A program made the translations under genes and the position numbers. The notes below the pieces were generated by a model that did not search any database, was not told the DNA's origin, and saw only the letters and a program-made list of their open reading frames with translations. Of a stretch of 38,490 nt of DNA, positions 1-7,574 are shown piece by piece (within the stretch, counting starts at the first letter, position 1; each line of letters begins with the position of its first letter). Source of the DNA: Kribbella antibiotica (GTDB taxonomy: Bacteria; Actinomycetota; Actinomycetes; Propionibacteriales; Kribbellaceae); contig NZ_SMKX01000075.1 in the NCBI RefSeq assembly GCF_004349055.1, positions 1-38,490 on the forward strand, written 5' to 3'.

Positions 1-11
1 CCCCTCGCCCC

Positions 12-99
12 CATTTGGTGGGCTGACCCACGCCGTTGTGGGTCAGCCCACCGCATGCGGCTGGCCCACCCACAAGCTGGTGGGCCCACCCATCAAATG
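12..99. repeat. Nested palindromic element
   Basis: Three inverted repeats are packed into 88 bp. The outer arms (12-22 and 89-99, CATTTGGTGGG against CCCATCAAATG) match at 10 of 11 positions. A perfect 15-bp inverted repeat occupies 17-31 and 38-52 with a 6-nt loop, and an 8-bp one occupies 63-70 and 79-86 (GGCCCACC / GGTGGGCC). All arms are built from GTGGG/CCCAC. It could fold as a clover-like structure, a REP-type element or a terminator of a gene left of the window. No coding function is suggested. Confidence 0.6.
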
Positions 100-232
100 A
101 GGCCCGGCGCCAATGCCCGCGGCATCCTTCCGCGGCCCTTGAGCACCCACCAACCGCCCACGCGCCTCCAGGCGACCGCCCCGTACTCAACGCCGTACCG
201 GCTCCCGCCTTCAGCCCCAAAATCCCCGCTCG

Positions 233-271
233 GTGGAAACTCCTGTGCGCTGACTGCACTTTTGTTTCCAC
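233..271. terminator. Composite hairpin, possible terminator of the TetR gene
   Basis: GTGGAAAC (233-240) pairs with GTTTCCAC (264-271), and inside it GTGC (245-248) pairs with GCAC (256-259), separated by a symmetric internal loop (tcct / tttt). It lies 28 bp beyond the stop of the minus-strand TetR gene. The U-tract is poor, so termination is an inference. The rest of 101-298 shows no gene or other signal. Confidence 0.4.
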
Positions 272-298
272 TAAGCCGGACTTTCCAGCCGACTGGCG

Positions 299-943
299 TC
301 AGGCGGCGTACGAGGCTAGGAAGACGTCGACGGCTCGGGTGGCGATGGTGTCGAGTTCGGTGGGCTTGGGGCGTTCGCGGGTGCCGGCGAACATGGCGCG
401 GTTCATGGGTTTGTACATGACGAGGCCGGCGAACTGGTAGGCGACGAGGGTGGGGTCGTCGAGTTCGCGGAGGAGGCCGCGGTCGGTCAGGGTGGTGAGG
501 GCCCGTCCGAGGGTTTCGAGGGATTTCTCGAAGCCGGTGGTGAACCAGGCGCCGCAGACTTCGGGGAAGCGGTCGGCCTCGGCGATGACTAGGCGACGGA
601 GCTGCAGGACGTGGTCGGCGGTCAGGCTCTCGAGGAGCCGGAAAGCCAGTGCACGCAGGGCTTCGCGGGCGTCGGTCGCGCCGTCGAGAGTTTCGGCGTA
701 CGCGGTGGCGAGGTTGACCGCGAGCTCGTCGTTGGTGGCGAGGACGATCTCGGCGAAGAGACGTTCCTTGTTCTCGAACTGCTTGTAGACGGTCTGTTTG
801 GAGACGCCGGCCTTGGCCGCGACCTCGTCCATGCTCGCGCCGAGATAGCCGTGCTGGAGGAACACCTCGGTGGCCGCCGCGTGGATCGCGCGGCGCTTGG
901 TGGCGGTTCGGCCTTCGGGATTCAGCTCCATACCGGAAATCAT
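299..943 (-). CDS. TetR/AcrR family transcriptional regulator
   Basis: Probable ligand-responsive repressor. The N-terminal helix-turn-helix is clear: residues about 15-62 contain AIHAAATEVFLQHGYLGAS, then VAAKAGVSKQTVYKQFENKE, the usual TetR recognition-helix region. The C-terminal two thirds is the helical ligand-binding and dimerisation domain; length (214 aa) is normal. An alternative ATG at 931 gives 210 aa (MELNPEG); neither start has a good ribosome site, and the 943 ATG directly abuts a palindromic operator, which fits leaderless or autoregulated expression. It is divergent from the alpha/beta hydrolase at 1012, which is the likely target. The ligand is unknown. Confidence 0.9.
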   Translation of the reverse strand: MISGMELNPEGRTATKRRAIHAAATEVFLQHGYLGASMDEVAAKAGVSKQTVYKQFENKERLFAEIVLATNDELAVNLATAYAETLDGATDAREALRALAFRLLESLTADHVLQLRRLVIAEADRFPEVCGAWFTTGFEKSLETLGRALTTLTDRGLLRELDDPTLVAYQFAGLVMYKPMNRAMFAGTRERPKPTELDTIATRAVDVFLASYAA

Positions 944-985
944 ACTGGACAGTCTAGTTTCCGTAGCAGTACTGTACGGTCTAGT
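944..985. promoter_or_regulatory. Twin palindromic operators between TetR and hydrolase genes
   Basis: Two related 15-bp near-palindromes lie 27 bp apart: ACTGGACAGTCTAGT (944-958) and ACTGTACGGTCTAGT (971-985). Both have ACT...AGT ends around a central spacer and share most bases in the same orientation. They fill the only space between the divergent TetR and hydrolase genes, so they are the natural binding sites for that regulator. Binding itself is an inference. Confidence 0.65.
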
Positions 986-1011
986 TCCGATCGATCCCCT
1001 GAGGAGACACC

Positions 1012-1809
1012 ATGAGCATCGTGAAATCCGCCGACGGCACGACCATCAGCTACGACGTGTACGGCGAAGGTCAGCCGCTGATCCTGGTCGACGGCGCCAC
1101 CGCCCATCGGGCCGTGAACCCGCTGAACGCCGAGACCGCCCAGCTGCTGAGCGACCAGTTCCGCACCTACGTCTACGACCGCCGCGGCCGCGGCGAGAGC
1201 GGCGACACCACGCCGTACGACGTGCAGCGCGAGATCGAGGACATCGCCGCCCTGATCGAGGACGCCGGCGCACCCGCGATCGTGCTGGGCGGGTCTTCCG
1301 GCTCGCTGCTCGCTCTGGACGCCGCCGCCGCTGGTCTCCCCATCACCAAGGTCATCACCTTCGAACCCCCGGTCGTCGTCGACGACAGCCGCCCACCCCT
1401 GCCCGCCGACTACGTCGAGCAGCTCGAGGCCCACATCGCCGCCGGCAACCCCGACCTAGCCGCCGAGTTCTTCTTCACCGCCGCCATCGGCATGCCGCCC
1501 GAGGCAGTCGCCGGCATGCGCCAGTCGCCGTACTTCCAGCCGGTCGTGGACGTCGCCCACACCATCTCGTACGACGGCCGCATCATGGGCACCACGATGT
1601 CCGGCAACCCTCTCCCCACCGACCGCTGGGCCAGCATCGCCGTACCAGTCCTCGTCATGCACGGCGACCAGACCTGGCCCGCCCTCGTCTCCGGCGCCGA
1701 GGCCATGGCGGCCCACCTCCCCACCGCAACCCTCAAGGTCGTCCCCGGCGCCGACCACTCCACCAGCATCGAGGTCCTCGCCGCCGCCATCCGCGAATTC
1801 GCTGGATAA
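1012..1809 (+). CDS. alpha/beta-fold hydrolase
   Basis: A 265-residue alpha/beta hydrolase of unknown substrate. The oxyanion-side loop is at residues 25-30 (VDGAT), the nucleophile elbow is GGSSG at 93-97 (Ser95), the acid is probably Asp219 in MHGDQ, and the base is His249 in GADHS; order and spacing match the family. No signal peptide is seen, so it is cytosolic. The ribosome site GAGGAG (1001-1006) sits 5 nt before the ATG. It is divergent from the TetR gene, whose twin palindromes lie in its promoter, so it is probably repressed by that protein. Specific ester or lactone substrates cannot be told from sequence. Confidence 0.9.
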   Translation: MSIVKSADGTTISYDVYGEGQPLILVDGATAHRAVNPLNAETAQLLSDQFRTYVYDRRGRGESGDTTPYDVQREIEDIAALIEDAGAPAIVLGGSSGSLLALDAAAAGLPITKVITFEPPVVVDDSRPPLPADYVEQLEAHIAAGNPDLAAEFFFTAAIGMPPEAVAGMRQSPYFQPVVDVAHTISYDGRIMGTTMSGNPLPTDRWASIAVPVLVMHGDQTWPALVSGAEAMAAHLPTATLKVVPGADHSTSIEVLAAAIREFAG

Positions 1810-1932
1810 GCGACGAGCGAGATCTGGGTCTTCACTTAGCGTGACGATCGGCGTAGGGTGCCGAGCTCAACGGGCGACACGGTGGTGCGGGCCCGTGGGG
1901 GGTCTGCCGGGCAATGCCCATGGGGGATGACG

Positions 1933-3387
1933 ATGGCGGAAGAAAGCTGGCATCAGGCACGCCTGATACCGACCTCGGGGATCAACGGAGCTGACGAGCA
2001 AGAACGACGGGCGACGTCGGCGCTGCTCGCGGTGATGTCCTCGGTTCGCGAGTTCGGCCGGGTACTGACGCAGCCACTGGGTGCACCGGCCGGACAGCTG
2101 GAGACCTATATCGAGGTGCCGTTCCAGCTCGGTGAGCGCCGCCTCTACCCGGATGGGCTGCTCCGGGCTCGCCGCGGACAGAAGGAGTGGACAGCGCTCG
2201 TCGAGGTGAAGACCGGCGTCAACGAGCTCACCACCGAGCAACTGGAGGCGTATCTCGATATCGCCCGGGAGCAGGAGTTCGATGCCGTAGTCACAGTGTC
2301 CAACGAGATCCCCGCGATCGCCGGCCTGCATCCGACCAAGGTCGACAAGCGCAAGCTGAAACGCGTAGCGCTGCACCACTGGTCATGGTCGATGGTGCTG
2401 GCCGAGGCCGTGTTGCAGAAGGAGCACCGCGGCGTCGCCGACCCCGACCAGGCCTGGATTCTGGGCGAGCTCATCCGCTACCTGGAGCATCCGCGATCGG
2501 GCGCTCTGCAATTCGATGACATGGGTTCGTCCTGGGTGACGACCAGGGAGGCTGTCGCCGCCGGCACGCTTCGTGTGGGCGACAAATGCGCACCGGAAGT
2601 GGCGGCACGGTTCGATGCGTTGCTCCGCTATGTGAGCCTCCAACTGGGCCGGAAACTGGGTGACGACGTCACTCCGGCGTTGAGCCGGAAGGAACTCGCC
2701 GAGCCGGCTCTGCGTTCGCAGACCCTGGTGCAATCGATGTGTGCGAGCGGAACCCTGCACGGCGCGATCAATATCCCCAACGCCATCGGACCCGTTGCAG
2801 TGACTGCTGACCTCCGGGCGGGGCTGGTCACCTGCCACGTCGACATTGCGGCACCACGCGACGGGCGAGCCACGACTCGCGTCAACTGGCTACTACGCCA
2901 GTTACGCCACGCACCGGACACCACGCGTATCGAGGCGTTCGTCATGCACGCACGCGGCGCCGGTACGGCAGAACTGTTGCGGAGCGTGCGCGAACAGCCG
3001 GCCTTGCTGATCGAGGACCCGAAGAAGGAGTTGCGATCGTTCCGGGTCGCCCTGTCACTTCCGTTGGGTTCCAAGCGCGGGCGAGGCCGAGGCTCATTCA
3101 TCGACTCGGTCGAGGCTGCCATCAACACGTTCTACGGCGACATCGTCCAGGACCTCCGGGCCTGGACGGCGGCGCCGCCACGCCTGCGGGAGACCCCTGA
3201 CCAGCCGGGCGAGCGAGTATCGCTGACATCGACGGCACTGTCGTCGCAGGACGGCGCCGAGTCGGCGGAATCTGCCCCGCCTGTTCCGGAGCCTGTCGGC
3301 TCGGGTGACCAGCGCGAGCCGGACGAGCCGCAGGCGGCGGAGCCGTGGACACCGGACACCCCATCCGAAACCAGTGCTCCTGTTTGA
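1933..3387 (+). CDS. Conserved PD-(D/E)XK nuclease-like protein
   Basis: Unnamed conserved actinobacterial protein of about 484 aa. From the ATG at 1933 (GGGGG ribosome site six nt upstream; an ATG at 1927 and a GTG at 1858 are also in frame), residues 57-105 carry a PD-(D/E)XK-type pattern: an early Glu (57 or 61), Asp74 in LYPDG, E91-V-K93 after a hydrophobic strand, and Gln103 in the following helix. This is the active-site layout of restriction-endonuclease-fold proteins. Residues 270-420 form a second domain I do not recognise. The last 60 residues are Ser/Pro/Glu-rich and probably disordered. No methyltransferase or helicase adjoins it, so it is not part of a recognisable restriction system. 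Nuclease activity is inferred. Confidence 0.8.
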   Translation: MAEESWHQARLIPTSGINGADEQERRATSALLAVMSSVREFGRVLTQPLGAPAGQLETYIEVPFQLGERRLYPDGLLRARRGQKEWTALVEVKTGVNELTTEQLEAYLDIAREQEFDAVVTVSNEIPAIAGLHPTKVDKRKLKRVALHHWSWSMVLAEAVLQKEHRGVADPDQAWILGELIRYLEHPRSGALQFDDMGSSWVTTREAVAAGTLRVGDKCAPEVAARFDALLRYVSLQLGRKLGDDVTPALSRKELAEPALRSQTLVQSMCASGTLHGAINIPNAIGPVAVTADLRAGLVTCHVDIAAPRDGRATTRVNWLLRQLRHAPDTTRIEAFVMHARGAGTAELLRSVREQPALLIEDPKKELRSFRVALSLPLGSKRGRGRGSFIDSVEAAINTFYGDIVQDLRAWTAAPPRLRETPDQPGERVSLTSTALSSQDGAESAESAPPVPEPVGSGDQREPDEPQAAEPWTPDTPSETSAPV

Positions 3388-3432
3388 AATTCACCCCTCC
3401 CCAACAGGCCCGGGGTTTGAGACGCTTTGGGG

Positions 3433-3984
3433 GTGGACAGGGACGGGTTCTGGAAAGTCGTGGAGGGTGCGCGCGAAACGGTGGACGACACCGTCGCGGA
3501 TCCGGATGGGGTTGCGGACGCGTTGACGCGGGAGCTGGGCGGGCTGGCGGCTGAGGAGATCGCGGGGTTCGGGGTTGAGCTCGCGACGCTGATGGTCGAG
3601 TCGTACCGGTGGGACCTGTGGGCGGCGGCGTACCTGATCAACTCGGGGGCTTCGGAGGACGGGTTCGACTCGTTCCGGGGCTGGCTGATCGCGCAGGGGC
3701 GGGAGGTCTGGGAGGCCGCGCTGGTTGGTGCGGACTCGCTGGCCGATGTGGTCGACGAGGACCGGCCGGACGGGTTCGAGGGGTTCGACGGCGAAGGCAT
3801 GCTGCATGTCGGCAGTCACGCGTACAAGAACGTGACTGGCGACGAGGCGGCGTACTGGAAGGCTGTTGAGGCTGAGGTGCCGGACACTCCGGATCTGCCG
3901 GTGGGCAAGGAGATCGACTTCGACGACGAGGACGACCTCCACGACCAGCTGCCGCGGCTGTCGGCTCTCTATCTAGAAGGCTAG
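3433..3984 (+). CDS. DUF4240 domain-containing protein
   Basis: Small acidic protein (183 aa) whose start, DRDGFWKVVEGAR, and internal DSFRGWLIAQGRE match my memory of DUF4240 proteins; the family has no established biochemical role that I can state. The GTG at 3433 is preferred because the family begins at this Asp-Arg-Asp; a TTG at 3427 is the alternative. The C-terminus is strongly acidic (DFDDEDD). It follows the PD-(D/E)XK-like gene by 45 bp and may share its transcript. Its stop codon overlaps that of the convergent gene at 3981. Confidence 0.8.
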   Translation: MDRDGFWKVVEGARETVDDTVADPDGVADALTRELGGLAAEEIAGFGVELATLMVESYRWDLWAAAYLINSGASEDGFDSFRGWLIAQGREVWEAALVGADSLADVVDEDRPDGFEGFDGEGMLHVGSHAYKNVTGDEAAYWKAVEAEVPDTPDLPVGKEIDFDDEDDLHDQLPRLSALYLEG

Positions 3985-4661
3985 GCGGGCTCGCCGCCGA
4001 GGCGTTCGATGGCGGTGCGGAGGCGTCGGCGCCAGGCTGGTTGGCCGGCGTCCTCATCGGCTGCGGCCAGGGTGACGAGGTGCTGCGCCATCTCAAAGCC
4101 CTCTCCGTACGGCGAGGCGTCCAGGTCGGTCGCAGCGGGCTGCGGCGCGAACTCTGGTTCCTCATGCTCGTAGCTGACCGGACGACTGGTCCAGCCGAAG
4201 CCGTCTGGCACCAGCAGCTCCGGGGTGAGCACCTCGTGGCTGAGGGACATCAGCTCCTTGTCACCGTTGCCGATGCTGAAGATGGTCGTGCCACGACGCC
4301 GTACGTCGCTGATGCGCTCGAGCAGGGTGTCAGCCGGGTCCTCCTCCGCTACCACCAGCAGGGACTCGCCACGACCTGCGTCGCGCAAGCGGTCCAGCCC
4401 GATGGCCAGGTGCGGCGGTGCGTCTGGCGGCGGCGCCCAGCGGATCAGGGACGGGCGGATGCTCTCCACGCCGGCCCGGTGCAGTTCGTCGTCCAGGTGG
4501 GCGGTCAGGTGCCACGGCTCTTCGTCGACCGGACCGAAGAGCATCAGACCGCGGTTGCGAGTCGTGTAGCGCCGCAGCGAGTGGCCGAAGTCCCGAGTCT
4601 GCGTACCCAGCTCGGTCCCGGTCAGCATCTCCCTCAGGAGTGACGCCCTCGTCAGGTCCAC
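3981..4661 (-). CDS. Conserved hypothetical protein
   Basis: I do not recognise this 226-residue protein with certainty. Residues about 115-150 (DVRRRGTTIFSIGNGD) look like a Rossmann-type or SIS-like strand-turn-helix with a glycine turn, and the N-terminal third is helical and charged. There is no signal peptide or membrane segment. The GTG at 4661 has GGAG almost touching it; an in-frame ATG at 4628 (residue 12) follows GAGGGAG directly, so the start is uncertain. It overlaps the DUF4240 gene tail to tail by 4 bp and lies 37 bp beyond the end of the sigma factor gene on the same strand, so read-through from that operon is possible. Confidence 0.65.
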   Translation of the reverse strand: MDLTRASLLREMLTGTELGTQTRDFGHSLRRYTTRNRGLMLFGPVDEEPWHLTAHLDDELHRAGVESIRPSLIRWAPPPDAPPHLAIGLDRLRDAGRGESLLVVAEEDPADTLLERISDVRRRGTTIFSIGNGDKELMSLSHEVLTPELLVPDGFGWTSRPVSYEHEEPEFAPQPAATDLDASPYGEGFEMAQHLVTLAAADEDAGQPAWRRRLRTAIERLGGEPA

Positions 4662-4698
4662 ACTCCAACTTGATCACACCTGGGGGCCCACCGCGACC

Positions 4699-5931
4699 TC
4701 AGGTCAGCCGGTCTGCCTTCGACTGCAGGTACTCACGCTCCGGCACACTCGTCGTACGGCGGGCTGCTAGCAGGTAGCTCTCCCTCGCAGCGACCGCATC
4801 ACCGGCCATCTCGAGCAGGTGCGCGCGGACCGCCTCCAACCGGTGGTGCTCGGTCAGGCGGCCGTCTGACTCCAACGGCTCCAGTACGGCGAGGCCTTCC
4901 GTCGGGCCGACCGCCATACCGACAGCGACTGCGTGGTTGAGCTTCACCATCGGGTTGTCGACCAGTTGCTCCAGTACGTCGTACAGGGCGACGATCTGTC
5001 GCCAGTCCGTGTCCTCGGCCCGTTGCGCGGTGTCGTGGACCGCAGCGATCGCGGCCTGCACCTGGTACGGGCCGAGTCGGGTGCGGGCGAGTGCGTCGGA
5101 GACGAGCGCTTCACCCTCGACAATCGCGTCCTGATTCCACAGTGACCGGTCCTGCTCAGCCAGCGGGACCAGTGCGCCATCAGCGGTCGAGCGAGCTGCC
5201 CGTCGCGCGTCGGTGAGCAGCATCAGCGCCAGTAGCCCAGCCACCTCACCGTCATCCGGCAGCAGCTTCCGCACACCACGAGCCAGCCGGATCGCCTCAC
5301 CCGTCAGCTCCGCGCTATGCAACGCCGTACCGGATGAAGCTGTGTAGCCCTCGTTGAAGATGAGGTACAGAACATGCAGTACGGCGCTCATGCGCTCGGA
5401 CCGCTCTGTCTCTGGCGGCAGCTCGAACGTGCTGCCTGCCTGCTTGATCCCACGCTTCGCCCGACTGATGCGTTGCGCCATAGTCGTTTCCGGCACCAGA
5501 AACGCCGCTGCGATCTGTGCTGTGGTCAGACCGCCGACAGCGCGCAGCGTCAGCGCGATCTGCGATGCCGGGGACAGCGCAGGGTGGCAGCACAGGAACA
5601 GCAACGTCAGGGTGTCGTCCTGCTCACCCAGATCGTCGATTTCGGGGCCTGCAGCAACGAACTCTTCCGGTGCGGCGAGCTGTGCGGCATTCTCCTCACG
5701 GCGTCGCCGGGCTGACTCGCTGCGCAGCAGATCCATCAGCCGACGCGACCCCACGCGGATCAGCCAGGCACGTGGGTTGTCCGGCACGCCCTCCGCCGGC
5801 CACTGCTGTGCTGCAGCCAGAAGAGCCTCCTGCACAGCCTCCTCGGCCAGATCGAAGTGACCGTAGTGCCGGACGAGAGCACTCAGCACCTGTGGCGTCT
5901 GCTCCCGCAGCAGCAGGTCGAAGTCCTTCAC
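4699..5931 (-). CDS. ECF42-type RNA polymerase sigma factor
   Basis: Large ECF sigma factor (410 aa). Sigma region 2 is at residues about 8-75 (FDLAEEAVQEALLAA, then WLIRVGSRRLMDLLR), region 4 at about 110-165 (GGLTTAQIAAAFLVPETTMAQRI as two adjoining stretches), followed by a roughly 230-residue helical C-terminal domain (DUF6596/TPR-like). This architecture and the upstream DGPF gene are the hallmarks of group ECF42, which lacks an anti-sigma factor; the C-terminal domain is thought to control activity. The GTG at 5931 overlaps the stop of the upstream gene as GTGA, so a longer reading frame to 6033 is rejected. Target promoters are not evident beyond probable self-regulation. Confidence 0.9.
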   Translation of the reverse strand: MKDFDLLLREQTPQVLSALVRHYGHFDLAEEAVQEALLAAAQQWPAEGVPDNPRAWLIRVGSRRLMDLLRSESARRRREENAAQLAAPEEFVAAGPEIDDLGEQDDTLTLLFLCCHPALSPASQIALTLRAVGGLTTAQIAAAFLVPETTMAQRISRAKRGIKQAGSTFELPPETERSERMSAVLHVLYLIFNEGYTASSGTALHSAELTGEAIRLARGVRKLLPDDGEVAGLLALMLLTDARRAARSTADGALVPLAEQDRSLWNQDAIVEGEALVSDALARTRLGPYQVQAAIAAVHDTAQRAEDTDWRQIVALYDVLEQLVDNPMVKLNHAVAVGMAVGPTEGLAVLEPLESDGRLTEHHRLEAVRAHLLEMAGDAVAARESYLLAARRTTSVPEREYLQSKADRLT

Positions 5932-6287
5932 ATCTCCAGCCCGGACAGACCCATCACCGGCCGCACCTCCACCGCGACGTACTCCGCGTCTGGCATCCGA
6001 GCCGCGTAGCCGATCGCCTGGTCGAGAGAGCACTCGACCACGTAGTACCCAGCCAGATGCTCCTTGGCCTCGGCGTACGGTCCGTCGGTCGTCAGTGTGG
6101 CCCCGGCCCGAACCGTCACCGTCTTACTGGTGATCGGATCCGCCAGTCCACCAGCACTCACCAGAAGCCCTTGCTCACTGAGCTCCTGGTACAGCTCAGC
6201 ATGCGCACGGCCGATTCCGTCGCGTTGCTCCGTCGACAGCCCGGCCCAGCTCTCCCGGCTGCTGTAGATCATCAGCATGTACTTCAC
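5928..6287 (-). CDS. DGPF/YciI-related protein
   Basis: A 119-residue YCII-like protein. The start MKYMLMIYSS and the signature TTDGPYAEAKEHLAGYYVVE (DGP motif) identify the DGPF family, whose genes accompany ECF42 sigma factors. Members have a ferredoxin-like alpha/beta fold; no reaction is established. The GTG at 6287, nine nt after GAGG, is preferred to the ATG at 6296 which touches the ribosome site; the long frame to 6386 lacks family similarity. Translation is coupled to the sigma gene by a GTGA overlap, so both are likely made together and respond to the same stress. Confidence 0.88.
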   Translation of the reverse strand: MKYMLMIYSSRESWAGLSTEQRDGIGRAHAELYQELSEQGLLVSAGGLADPITSKTVTVRAGATLTTDGPYAEAKEHLAGYYVVECSLDQAIGYAARMPDAEYVAVEVRPVMGLSGLEM

Positions 6288-6439
6288 AGCCACCATCCTC
6301 CAGTCATCAGATGCCCGGTACGTCGGAGCCGCGCCAGCGTCCTCGACAAACGACCGTTGGAGATTGCCGATCGGCAGAGTGGGCACTAGAGGTCCGGCCG
6401 CCGTTCATCCGCCTGGCGGCCCCCCTGTAAGGAGGCTTA

Positions 6440-6595
6440 ATGCTTATCCTCGGACTGATTTTGCTGCTGCTCGGGTTCTTGCTGAAGATCTCGATCCTCT
6501 GGACGATCGGCATTGTGCTGCTGGTTGTCGGCGCAGTGCTGTTCCTGCTTGGATCCACCGGTCGTGCCGTCGGGGGACGCCGACACTGGTTCTAA
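6440..6595 (+). CDS. Small membrane protein (DUF6131-like)
   Basis: A 51-residue protein: two hydrophobic segments (residues about 2-15 and 20-38, ILWTIGIVLLVVGAVLFLL) separated by a short polar turn, then a basic tail ending GRAVGGRRHWF. A perfect GGAGG (6431-6435) precedes the ATG by 4 nt. This pattern matches the small actinobacterial DUF6131 proteins; function is unknown, location is the cytoplasmic membrane. Its stop overlaps the convergent crotonase gene by 4 bp. Confidence 0.85.
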   Translation: MLILGLILLLLGFLLKISILWTIGIVLLVVGAVLFLLGSTGRAVGGRRHWF

Positions 6596-7368
6596 CACCA
6601 GGGGAAGTGGGGTGATCGCCGCTCCCTGAAGGCCGCGATCCCCTCCGCTAGCTCTCCACTGGCAATCGTCTCCTGGTACCGCGACAGTGCTGCGGTATCA
6701 GGAGACGCTTTTGTGAGCAGTGCATTCACTGTCTCCTTGGCGGACCGGATGGTCAGCTGCGACCGGGACACCAGCGTGGCGGCGAACTCATCCACCTCTG
6801 ACTCAAGGTCGAGCTCCCCGACGACCCGGTCGACCAGTCCCTTGAGCTCGGCCCGCTCTGCGGTCAAGAGCTCACCACTGAACAGCAGGTACTTCGTAGT
6901 CGCCGGACCGACGAGATCGAGCAGCACCTGCACCGAAGCCGGCGGATACACGACCCCGATCCGTGCCGGAGTCACGCCGTACGTCGAACCGTGCGCAGCG
7001 AACCGGAAGTCGCAGTTGACTGCGATCTCGAGTCCACCGCCAATGCAGTGCCCGCGGACCATCGCGATGGTCGGCTTGGGGAACTCTCGTAGCGCAGTCT
7101 GAGCCCGCAGGTTGGATGCGCGTAGCTCAGCCATCGGATCAGCTGGATCGGTGCCGGAGATCAGCTCACTGATGTCCGCACCGGCCGAGAAGCTCGGTCC
7201 GGCCCCAGTGACCACCAGCACTTTCACCTCGTCGCTAGCGGCCAGCTCCGCCAGCAGACCGGGTAGCGCCTCCCACATCGCCCGCGTCAGCGCGTTGCGC
7301 TTCTCTACCCGATCGATCACGAGCCGGGCGACCACACCACTCTGGATCTGAAACCCGAGGTCATCCAT
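6592..7368 (-). CDS. Crotonase (enoyl-CoA hydratase/isomerase) family protein
   Basis: CoA-thioester enzyme of 258 aa. The oxyanion-hole elements are SAGAD (61-65) and GGGLE (110-114), with FPKPTIAMVRG between them, as expected. Glu114 corresponds to the first catalytic Glu of enoyl-CoA hydratases, but the second (normally in GxPE) is replaced by Pro134 (GVTPARIG). The TP..(I/L)GV.Y stretch and the tail AFRERRSPHF recall methylmalonyl-CoA decarboxylase (ScpB-like) more than hydratases. I therefore call only the superfamily; decarboxylase or isomerase activity is possible. It has no CoA ligase or dehydrogenase neighbours. Confidence 0.88.
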   Translation of the reverse strand: MDDLGFQIQSGVVARLVIDRVEKRNALTRAMWEALPGLLAELAASDEVKVLVVTGAGPSFSAGADISELISGTDPADPMAELRASNLRAQTALREFPKPTIAMVRGHCIGGGLEIAVNCDFRFAAHGSTYGVTPARIGVVYPPASVQVLLDLVGPATTKYLLFSGELLTAERAELKGLVDRVVGELDLESEVDEFAATLVSRSQLTIRSAKETVNALLTKASPDTAALSRYQETIASGELAEGIAAFRERRSPHFPWC

Positions 7369-7467
7369 ACCCGCAGTCTCACACCCCCGATCTCCGAGCC
7401 AAGCGTTTGATCTCAGATCGATTACATCCGCATAGCGGTCAGATCACGCTCAATGCGGCGTCGACAT

Positions 7468-7504
7468 GTTCGCAATGCGTTAAAAACGCCGGTCGATTGC
7501 GAAC
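7468..7504. promoter_or_regulatory. Nested hairpin upstream of the SH3/M15-like gene
   Basis: GTTCGCAAT (7468-7476) is a perfect inverted repeat of ATTGCGAAC (7496-7504). Directly inside the left arm, GCGTT (7477-7481) pairs with AACGC (7485-7489) around AAA, leaving one 6-nt bulge. The structure lies about 70 bp before the start at 7575. CCGGTCGAT occurs at 7489-7497 and again at 7531-7539. It may be a leader RNA structure or an operator; no known riboswitch class was matched. Confidence 0.5.
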
Positions 7505-7574
7505 CTTCGGCGGATCTGTGCTTGACTCCTCCGGTCGATAACGTTTTGGTCTCGGCAGATTGGGTTCAACAGAA

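Noticed and set aside
5932..6033. N-terminal extension of the sigma factor
   Set aside because: The GTGA overlap at 5928-5931 and family length favour the GTG at 5931.
7369..7574. ydaO (c-di-AMP) riboswitch before the SH3/M15-like gene
   Set aside because: Conserved ydaO sequence blocks are not visible; only a simple nested hairpin is seen.
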